The position numbers and the translations under genes were made by a program. Of a stretch of 64,000 bases of DNA, positions 56,301 to 64,000 are shown one piece after another. The DNA comes from Chlorella sorokiniana (taxonomy: Eukaryota; Chlorophyta; Trebouxiophyceae; Chlorellales; Chlorellaceae). The notes beneath the pieces were generated by a model. The model was not told the origin of the DNA, did not search any database, and was given only the letters and a program-made list of their open reading frames with translations. Positions within the stretch are counted from its first letter, which is position 1, and each line of letters starts with the position of its first letter. The stretch is taken from assembly GCA_025917655.1 (NCBI GenBank), contig CP084609.1:186001-250000 (forward strand), written 5' to 3'.

Positions 56301-56730
56301 GGGTTGGCGGTGTGCTCGCCCAGCAGCTGGCAGTAGGGCTCTGCATGGCGGCACATGTGCTCCAGCAGCCGGGCCTGCACATGCGGAGGCGGGTCGGCAT
56401 GGCGGTCGAAACAATCGTGACAGGGTGCCATCGTGCCTCTCCAATACGGGCCGGCCCACAGCAACCTCTTTCACTCTGAGATGCCAGCAGGGCAAAGAAG
56501 TGCTTGTATCCTGCAGGTGTCCTGGCGAGGCGCACCTGGCCCGACTCTGTCGCCGCCGTCAGCAGCGCCAGGCAGGCCAGCAGGTGTGCCACGCGCGGTC
56601 GCCGGCCGCGGCGTCAACGCTCCCCTGCTGGAAGGCATTCAGCTGCTCCAGCGCCCCGAACAGCTTGCACCTGAGGTCGTCATTCGACTGGAGCGCCTTC
56701 CTGCGCTCTTCGGGCTGAGTAGCAGCACGG
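53322..56730 (-). CDS. Large helical protein of unknown function with C-terminal PAM2-like motif
   Basis: Several minus-strand exons share helix-rich, Leu/Ala-rich text. From 56720: PEERRKALQSNDDLRCKLFG (after a CTACTCAG acceptor), then ARTPAGYKHFFALLASQ, RHAEPYCQLLGEHTANPRVS, VQARLLADMLTCMVDAVASL, EEASKAVCSAESAKNYAELL, EQLLLTPARPGCLPLLDQLW, MAELCRLLEPHEQRLRLREE, and SIAEKKARLARLKEQLAKKR (coiled coil). The C-terminus, after an apparent missing G at 53523-53526, reads WGLNPHAPLFVPAVKPALEA then acidic FELQDAESSPEEMSTSEEG. LNPHAPLFVPA fits the PAM2 consensus that binds the MLLE domain of poly(A)-binding protein. A role in mRNA metabolism is inference only. The first exon is unresolved; some exon joins are uncertain. 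Confidence 0.5.
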
Positions 56731-56830
56731 GCGGGCGGGTTGAGCGGGGCTGCGGCGTGAAAGCTTAAGCCCGCAATGTAACCCCCAGTGCAGCGCTGGC
56801 CCTGCACTGGGCTGGCCCCTGGATCATTCA

Positions 56831-57339
56831 AAGCTGCACATTTGTGTCGTCTTCAGCCGGTATACAGAGAGGCACTTACCGAATAGCAATGAATGAGCTG
56901 GTGCACGAGGAAACCTAAGGTCACAGTCATTTGCTCAGGCAGGGACTGCCGGTTAAAAGTAGCTAGTTAGCTTCGAAAGACTTCTGAGACCCACCAACGT
57001 GCGTGACGGAGTGTGCATGAACGAGGCCCAGCAAGAAAGTCTAGGACGAAACCCTGGCACTAGGGCAAGCTCATAAACGAGATCAGCACATGCATAATTG
57101 CTTGTCCCAGTGGGTTGGCTTTACTCCAATACAATTCAAGAGATTGAACCATGAGTGGCCATTGCTCACCACTGGAAGAGGTTCGCCTCCTCCACGGACA
57201 GCGCTCTCTGCCATCCTGCCGCTTTGATGCACGTGCACATTGCCTGGCGACATGAAGAAGCTCCAACCTTGAGAGCGGAAGCCAAGCAGGCACCCCCGCC
57301 CAGCGCAGCCAATCCTGAACCTCGCCTCCACCTGCAACC
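56831..57339 (+). promoter_or_regulatory. Likely divergent promoter region
   Basis: AT-richer segment between the minus-strand PAM2 gene and the plus-strand vWA gene, which are transcribed away from each other. It may also contain the first exon of the minus-strand gene. No specific motif is claimed. Confidence 0.3.
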
Positions 57340-59764
57340 ATGCCCCTTCAGGACTGGGACAACATGAGCGAGGAAGCCCTGCTGGCGGCTATTGAACGCC
57401 AGCAGGAGGAGCTGCAAGCTGCGGAGGCCGAGAGCAAGGGCGCCCACAGTCCAGGTGTTGCCCGTGTTGGGCGGGCGTGTTGGGTAGGCGAGCCAGCTGA
57501 TCAGCCAGCCGATGAGCTAGGGAAGGCTAGCTGGCAGATTGAGCCAGCACGTTCCGCCGCATCCCTGTACACGATTTTCCCTGCGGCTCAGGCCTGCAGC
57601 CCCATTCCCAACCGTGGCTGTAGGGCATGCAAGCGCCACCAGCACTGGCGGTGCCTCTGGCTCCACCAAGCTCACCGCCGAAACGCTTCAGCGCATGGAG
57701 GCGCTGGAGCAGGAGCACCACAAGCTGCGGGAGGAAAATGCGGCCATGAAGGAAGGCAAGCCGCTGCGGCTTGGACATGCTGCTGGTGCATATGCTATGA
57801 TGCAAACTGTCAGAACGTCTGTGTGGTGCATCGGCCGGTTTCTACCGAGTGCGGATGCGTGCCATGCACAACTTTGAGCTTCTTTTGCGCCCTGCGCTGA
57901 CCTGCTGGCCATCCTGTCCACAATGGCAGCTCTGATGTCTGGCAAGGGCCTGAGCGCCCTGGACTCGCGCACCCGCTCCCCCACCGCCTCGACCGTGGCC
58001 ACCGACATGGACTCTGTGCTGCGGGCCAGCGCCACCCGTCGCAAGGCCATGGTGCGTGTCTGCTCCTGTCGTAGTTCTCAATCAAAATATGCCAATTGCT
58101 ATGTGCAGCAGATGGTTCCTTGCCAGAGTATTCACACAAGAATGGGTTGTCCTGTGATGCTGGCCCGGCAGGCTGGCGGGTTGCTGTCAGCCGCTGAGCT
58201 GGAGCGCCAGGTGGCGGCCAAGAAGAAGCTGCTGGCGGTGAAGCAGCGCGGCGTTGGACATCTGCGTCATGATGGACTGCACCGGCTCGATGGTACATCA
58301 CTTCCTGCCACCTTTCGTCTTTCCGCAATGTTACCCGCATCCGCCACCTGCATCTACCATGCTAGCTGTGCTCTCTGACGTACATGCCTGGGCGTTGTCC
58401 CCTGCAGTCTGGCTGCATCGAGGCGGTGAAGCGTCAGACACTCGATATTATGAAGCTGGCGCCCTCCGTCGACCCCGACGCCATCACCCGCCTGGTAAGC
58501 TTAATTTCGCATCAACCCAAGGCGGCATGTTACTGCCTATGTGCACACAACAATGCATGATGCTCTCGGTTTTGTGGGGTTCCCTACATCGCACCACATG
58601 TTTTTTATGATGGCATGGAATTGCCTTCAAGACAAGTGAGTATCCCCATGCAGGCCTTTGTGGGCTATCGTGACTACCCGCCTGAACAAGGTTTCGGCCA
58701 GCACGTGGTTCAGGATTTTGTTTCGGATGAGTCTAACTTCAGGTGGGGTGGACTAAACGTGGCATGAATTGCAAGGATCTCGAGTTTATGCTGCCCAACC
58801 TGCCCACAACACACACCCCTCGTCTCCCCATCGTCTCTACTGCACACATGTAGTTCTAACTTGCACTTTCTCCTGCAGCCTCATACAAGACAAGGTGCAG
58901 CCCCTGCGGGCCTCTGGTGGAGGCGATGCAGAGGACGTGACTGGGGCGCTGAAGAAAGTCACAGAGCTTTCCTGGAGCTCCAGCACCCGTGTGCTCATCC
59001 ACTTTGGCGACATGCCCTGCCACGGCAGTGCCTACCACGCCGGCCGCCCCGCCCGCTTCCATGGCGGAGACCCCACAGGTGGTGATATTGATGGCTGCAC
59101 AGTCGCCGCAATGGCCATGGCATCCAGTTCCACGCAGTTCTCGCTCCCTCTCCTACAGGCCTGGTTCCCGAGGAGTTGCTGCGGGAACTCATCCGCAACC
59201 GAATCTCATACCACTTTGCCAGAATCACTCCCCACACCGATGTCATGACGCGCATCTTCAAGTCGGTTTACGACGAGGCGCCAGGGGCTGCAACCTTCGA
59301 GATGCACGTGAGCGGCCGGTGCTGGCTTCTCTCTCAACGGCAGCGACTTTGAGCTGTTAAATGAACGCCTGACACAGAACTGACACTAGTGCTGGTTTGA
59401 GTAACGACAAATACAGGAAACCTCAAAAACGGTGCTGATTCACGCATTGCTGCTGCAGGACATGAAGGACCAGGCGAGTGATTTCCTGCCACTCGTGCTA
59501 AAGAGCGTTACCAGCTCCATGCGCCGCTCGCACCGCACCTCCTCAGGCAGGCTGGCCGCTTTCTTGTGCTGTCTCCCGGCACTGCAGCGCGGCATGCAGC
59601 GGCCTGGACATCATTACACACTGTTGCACTGCATTGCTCCAGCTCTTTCTCAACATACCTGTTCTTCTGCTTGACGTGCAGCCCGTTCCTCTGCCAGCAA
59701 CAGCAAGGCCTCCACAACCGCCCCTGGGCTGGTGCTGCCCAGCCTGTACGCCCGGCTGGTGTGA
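57340..59764 (+). CDS. vWA-domain protein related to the vWA half of vwkA alpha-kinases
   Basis: Starts MPLQDWDNMSEEALLAAIER and has coiled-coil-like N-terminal segments (ETLQRMEALEQEHHKLREEN; AAELERQVAAKKKLLAVKQR). The vWA domain follows: LDICVMMDCTGSM (MIDAS DxxGS), AFVGYRDYPPEQGFGQHVVQ, SGGGDAEDVTGALKKV (MIDAS Thr), RVLIHFGDMPCHGSAYH (MIDAS Asp), then ELIRNRISYHFARITPHTD and DQASDFLPLVLKSVTSSMRR. GYRDY, DMPCHGSxYH and the metal-site order closely resemble the vWA domain of Dictyostelium vwkA. It ends LVLPSLYARLV, TGA at 59762-59764. About nine exons; the last intron has a GC donor (TCAG|GCAGG), and another GC donor is likely at AAGGAAG|GCAAGC. An apparent base loss near 58254 precedes DICVMMD. 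No kinase domain lies downstream in this gene; the alpha-kinase is the next, convergent gene. Confidence 0.8.
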
Positions 59765-60064
59765 GGGCCAACTGGCTTGCAGGGCTCGCAAGCCTCAATG
59801 CTGGTTGTGGAATAAAAGTTGTGATTGCGCTCAGAGCCGCACACTTTGCAATTGCCCTTCCTGACCCCCAAAACACACTCATTGGCTTCACTAGCGCGGG
59901 CCTTCGGTTCAGTTAAGAAGGCACCTGACATTGTTCAGCTGTACTTCTACTCAAGATTTGTTTCATTATGCGGCAGACAGAAGAAGGTTTACCCATGACC
60001 GTTCAATCCGAACAAATGTACAGTGGTTTGTTGTAATCTATCTGCAGCAAATCTGCCTCGAGCA

Positions 60065-61595
60065 TCATAAAGACAGGCCAGCACAAGAAACCTCGGAACA
60101 CAGAGCGCCGCAGGAATGCTTGGACAGGAAGTTCTTGATTGCATCAGGACCGAAGTCTGTCTGGCCATACCGCCCATCGAGGGTGCAAATGGCAGGGTCG
60201 GTCAGCGTGAAGGATGCCCGCCCGCTCTTTGCCATCTTAATTCCCTGCAAGAATGTTAGAGGTTCCCAGGCACCAAAGATTATTTGCGCGGCCTAGCAGA
60301 GGCTTCATGAACGTTGTGTGCAAATTGAACAGGGGGTTCATACAGAAGGGAAGCCTCACTTGTGCGTCCAGCAGCATCCCGGGGCTGGAGGAGTGCTTGC
60401 GCAGGAAGAGTAAGGAGAAGTGGGTGAGCGCCTGGATTGTGGCCTCTGCCTCGCCCTCTGCAAGACCGCCGTGGACCATGTATGTGAATTTGTCTCAACC
60501 AGGAGGCAATTGGCAGGCAGCCCCCCCCCCGCCGCCGCCGCCCCCCGCTCAACCCACCCACCACCACCACCCACCACCCACCCACCCACCCACCGCGCCA
60601 CAACCCCAACCCCGGGTCGCATCTGCAGCCTGCGTGCCTGGGTAGATGTATCCGTCGTTGCGCGTCCACTTCACCCATTTGCAGCCCGCAGTGTCCAGCC
60701 AGGGCTCTTTCAAGTAGACTGCCTTGCCGTCGGGCTCAGAGGGATCCTGCAAGACCACCACGCTTGCTGCAAGGGGAAGGGAGGGCACATGCAGGCAAGG
60801 GAACCTCTCAGAGTGCAAGATGCGGCCCCATCACTGGCCGCAGTGGAACCATTTGCATACGTCAGCAGGCTTGAGATCCGGTGCGACCTGTCAGGTAAGA
60901 GACGTTGCCGGCCGCAGCACCGGCGGCGTTGTTGAAGGCGTGGGCCAAACGGTGGCTGATGGCGGCAGCTTCAGCGTCGGCGTGCATGTCTCGCACCCGC
61001 TTCTTCACCGTGCTGCTCTCCACCAGCGCCCGCTTCAGCACATAGCGGGCCCCGGCCTTGTCCCTGCGGGGGAGGGTGGTCAAAAAGTACAATCGCATGA
61101 AAACTGCACGCAGCACTATTGAAAAACAGGCCTGGAAGTTGTAAGCCTCTTACAAATTCCTCTGTAACAGCATGCCCCTCGCTCACTTGGCGTAGAAGGC
61201 CATGCGCACGCCGCCATGTGCGAAGGGCCGGGCGTAGAGCTGCAGCTCGACGGGGCGATCAGAGAGGCCCACCCTCAGCTGCTGCCCCTCCAACCCAGCA
61301 CTGTACAGAACCTCAACACCACACAGCCACTGGCCGCTCCACTCTTCCTGGCTGGAGCTGCCAGCCACCCAGTCGGGGGCGGACCGAAGCACAGGCGGCT
61401 GCCCAGGTTCTGCTCGGCCACCTTCAGCTGCGCAAGCTTGCGCTGCAGCTTCTCGGTGTGCTGGCTGGCACGCACGAGGTCCACCTCGTCTCTGACAGCC
61501 GCCTTGAGCACCTCCCTCTCTTGGCTGGCCTGCTGTATCTGCCTCTTCAGCAGCTGCAGCTTGAGCCGAGCCAGTCGCTCAGAAGGATCCGTCAT
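60065..61595 (-). CDS. Alpha-kinase (atypical Ser/Thr kinase), vwkA/eEF2K/MHCK type
   Basis: Five exons: 61595-61197, 61063-60888, 60766-60638, 60457-60360, 60244-60065. The N-terminus is a coiled coil (MTDPSERLARLKLQLLKRQI). Kinase landmarks: HGGVRMAFYAK, ARYVLKRALVES with the ATP-binding Lys, DAEAAAISHRLAHAFNNAAG, WVKWTRNDGYIYP, ATIQALTHFSLLFLRKHS, MLLDAQG with the catalytic Asp, LTDPAICTLDGRYGQTDFG and DAIKNFLSKHSCGALC with the zinc-binding Cys/His set. The intron after 60638 is GC-AG (CCAG|GCACGC). One base is apparently missing near 61402 between AEQNLG and QPPVLRSAPDW. An upstream in-frame ATG at 61766 exists, but 61595 fits better. The stop lies 300 bp from the convergent vWA gene. Probably phosphorylates coiled-coil or translation-related substrates; the target is unknown. 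Confidence 0.85.
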
Positions 61596-61793
61596 GTCAA
61601 AACTTGAATACTTTGGAAATGTGCAGCAAAGGCAAAGCCTTGAAGCCTTGATACCCGAGTGTTGAACGTGTTGGAAAGCCCCATGCCCTAGGCGAGGAGG
61701 TCGTGCAATCACGCTGCCGTCTCTGTTTGATTGTTGCAAGTTATTCGTTCTCCCAGTACTATCCATAAGCAGTTGAGGCTTTGAAAGGGCTCC
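61596..61793 (+). promoter_or_regulatory. Short divergent promoter between alpha-kinase and helical protein genes
   Basis: Only 198 bp separate the alpha-kinase ATG (61595, minus) from the next plus-strand ATG (61794). Such a gap suggests a shared bidirectional promoter. No defined element is claimed. Confidence 0.35.
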
Positions 61794-63583
61794 ATGGCCA
61801 TGTCAAGCTGTGCCCTACCTCAACCCACCCAAGGCCAGCCCGTAGGGCTCATAGCCCTGCAGGAGGAGACGGAACGCGTCCTTGAGGAGCTCTCTGGATG
61901 GAGTCCACCGGAAGCCGGAAGCAGCGGCAGCGCTGGAGCCCAGAGCAGCGGGCGCCAATCCGCCGCCGCCGGACAGGGTGCCTCCCGGCTCCCTGGCTGC
62001 TGCTGGAGCTGTGGCACCTCCTGCCGCTGCATCTGCAGGGGGATGCTCTGGAGCTCTGCAAAGATATGGAGCGTGTTAGCTCTAATCCGGAGTTTCTCCA
62101 CAAGAAGGCAGGGCAGCTGCTGAAGGCGGTCGGCAGTGAAGTCAGCAGCACCCACCACCTGCAGAAGATGATGCACAGCAGTGCAGACATGCTGCAGCTC
62201 TTTCTTGCGGTCCAAGGCAGCCATGGGAAGCAGATGGGCCAGTTGGCGGTCGCGGTGCAGCAGGCTGCCTGGAAAGAGTTTGGGCTGCGCGCGGGGAAGC
62301 TACAGGGAGGGTGGGAGCCTGCCGAGCTCGAGACTGTGCAGGCGCTGCGGGCCCTACAGCACGCAACCAGCCTGATGGAAGGAACCGGCAAGTTTTCCCT
62401 AGAGAAGGCAAGGCTGTATGGCAATGACATTGCAGCAACCCTTGAAGCAGCACTTGATGCCGCTTGCAGCGACAGACTTAGCATCCAAGACAAGCGGCAC
62501 CTGACAGACGGCCTGGGCTGCTACTCTACCAGACTCTTGCACCTGGCCAAGGATCGAAGCTACCATGATCCCCGCGATATCACCTCTGTGGTTGAGCCAA
62601 GCCTGGATGTTGCGGGTGAGACTCACAGCCATACATAAGTTCAATTTAGATCACACGTGTTTGATAAACGACAAACGAGGCAATTAATGGGTAATCACAC
62701 CCCCTCTGCAGGCATGTTTCTGAGCACCACCCTGGACAAGATGCTGAACAGGCCTCCCCCATTCAAAGCGCAGCTGCTCTCTTATGTGCCCAAGCTGTCT
62801 TCCACGCTGTCAACCTTACGCGACTGCACAGAGCCAGGGCGACCTGCAGCAGGGAAGGCCAAGCAGTTGCTGGGGCAGCACGCGGAGCGCTTGTTGCAGC
62901 TGCTGGAGCGCCTGCTTGCCAGTCAGCCCGCCGCTGCTGAAAAGCTGAGCGAGGGCCAGCTCAGCAACGCAGCTAACATGTTGACCAGGATGGCAGGGTT
63001 TGTGCTACGTTGCGTGGCGACCGCAGCCTGCGACAGTTTCCCAGGCGAACGTGTGCGGGCAGTGCGGCAGCCGGTGCTTGACGGCACAGCAGCGTGCTGC
63101 AGCTGGTTGCCAGAGAGGCAGCTGGGCGCGCTGCAGAGCCTGTGCCAGAAGGACGCGCAGCATTGGGATGCCCTCCAGCACCACCGCAGCGTCGGCGCAC
63201 AGCAGCAGCTGCAGAGACACAGGCCAGCTCAGGAGCCAGCGCCAGCACGAGCTCCGAGCAGTCCCGCAGGGCCCCACTCTCATGCGCAGCCAAGCCCCGC
63301 TGCCATCAAGTGGCAGGCGCCACTAGAGGGCCCAAGTGCCGGATTCCGGCACAGGCGGTGCAGCTCTGGAGCGGGAGCCGCTGCCGATGCAACGGCGGTC
63401 GAGCAAGGCCAACACTTGGCAGGGGCCTGGCAGGATGGCGGCCACATCGTGCAGCGCTCCTACAAGGACGCTGTCCTGGAGGGAAAGCCGGGGAACAACA
63501 ACGCGCAGGGATGTAGCGAGCGGCAAAAGGGCACGCTGATGTCAATAATTAAAGTAGTTAGGTGGCTAGGTGCTTTATTTTAA
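61794..63583 (+). CDS. Unrecognised alpha-helical protein
   Basis: The ATG at 61794 opens MAMSSCALPQPTQGQPVGLI and ALQEETERVLEELSGW. After an apparent one-base shift near 61977 the frame continues with LLLELWHLLPLHLQGDALEL, QGSHGKQMGQLAVAVQQAA and AELETVQALRALQHATSLME. Exon 1 ends at 62615 and exon 2 starts at 62712 (GMFLSTTLDKMLNRPPPFKA). The C-terminal part has EKLSEGQLSNAANMLTRMAG, a Gln/Pro/Ser-rich low-complexity stretch and IVQRSYKDAVLEGKPGNNNA, ending at TAA 63583. Helical-repeat-like, about 590 residues, no catalytic motif. Divergent from the alpha-kinase and similar in style, but not demonstrably homologous, to the PAM2 gene product. Confidence 0.55.
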
Positions 63584-63766
63584 CAACCCTTGGCAAGTGA
63601 ACTGAGGCCGATGCAAGTTTGCTTATACAAAGCCCCCAACGTAAGAATCATGTCAAGCCGCTGCATGAAAGCGGAATTCTGTGTAATGTTAAATAAATGC
63701 ACTTGCGCTCTGCTTTTCCTTTCACCACCTTGTTCATGTTGCCCAACAAAATACTGTTACAAATGA

Positions 63767-64000
63767 TCACGGCCCAGTGATAGGGTACCACTCCTTGTCC
63801 AGAGTGCGTCCATGCCGGTCGGTGTGTGGCACCTCATCAAAGAAGAAATCGTACCTGCAGCAATCATGCCAATGATGCAGGTGACACCATGAACCAAACG
63901 CACAAACACAGCAAGGAGAATTGCTGCACAGCTCACCAGACGTGGCCGGGGTGTGCATCGACGCAGCACCAAATGGCGCCATAGTGGTCCAGCCGGCGCT
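63767..64000 (-). CDS. 3' end of a gene running off the right edge
   Basis: Two exons are visible. One enters from the right edge and ends at 63937 (TCTG|GTGAGC), reading RLDHYGAIWCCVDAHPGHVW. The last exon, 63854-63767, follows CTGCAG and reads YDFFFDEVPHTDRHGRTLDK then EWYPITGP and TGA. The composition is clearly that of a real protein, with His/Asp-rich motifs, but the fragment of about 48 residues is too short for a family call. Confidence 0.5.
   Translation of the reverse strand, partial: SAGWTTMAPFGAASMHTPATSGELCSNSPCCVCAFGSWCHLHHWHDCCRYDFFFDEVPHTDRHGRTLDKEWYPITGP

Overview
This is a nuclear contig from a GC-rich, intron-dense green alga, most likely a trebouxiophyte of the Chlorella/Coccomyxa type. 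The evidence is canonical GT-AG introns (plus an unusual number of GC-AG ones) in nearly every gene, a 40S ribosomal protein, and plastid genes such as Mg-protoporphyrin IX methyltransferase, a plastid-type DnaJ and a CLT transporter. A long CA microsatellite and many GC-rich minisatellites sit in introns. No prokaryotic operon, CRISPR array, tRNA, rRNA or intact transposon was seen. Coding spans below run from first to last coding base and include introns.

Layout. 0-2 kb: an unrecognised spliced minus-strand gene and a small secreted Cys-rich protein. 2.3-6.5 kb (-): plastid-type type I DnaJ. 6.9-8.9 kb (+): RPS5 (uS7). 9.6-12.3 kb (-): CHLM. 12.9-15.8 kb (+): CLT/chloroquine-resistance-like transporter. 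Its last exon and 3' flank, with an adjacent BTB-like minus-strand gene, are tandemly re-copied up to 19.2 kb. 19.3-21.5 kb (-): ARMC6-like armadillo protein. 22.2-27.9 kb (-): membrane-anchored pepsin-type aspartyl protease. 28.6-32.5 kb (+): MnmE tRNA-modification GTPase. 32.8-35.5 kb (+): family I inorganic pyrophosphatase. 36-47 kb: a direct tandem duplication of about 5-6 kb, each unit carrying a secreted GH26-like glycosidase with an inserted EF-hand loop. 48-52 kb: two unrecognised genes. 53.3-56.8 kb (-): a helical protein of unknown function with a C-terminal PAM2-like motif. 57.3-59.8 kb (+): a vWA protein, convergent with 60.1-61.6 kb (-), an alpha-kinase. Together these look like the two halves of Dictyostelium vwkA. 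61.8-63.6 kb (+): an unrecognised helical protein. The window ends inside a minus-strand gene.

Most genes are independent housekeeping or plastid loci. The regions of biological interest are the split vWA/alpha-kinase pair, the GH26 duplication and the CLT-exon/BTB duplication. A caution for anyone using the sequence: almost every conserved gene except RPS5 shows one or more apparent single-base frameshifts, usually in short G/C runs. This looks like uncorrected long-read indel error, so exon models here are read through such breaks.
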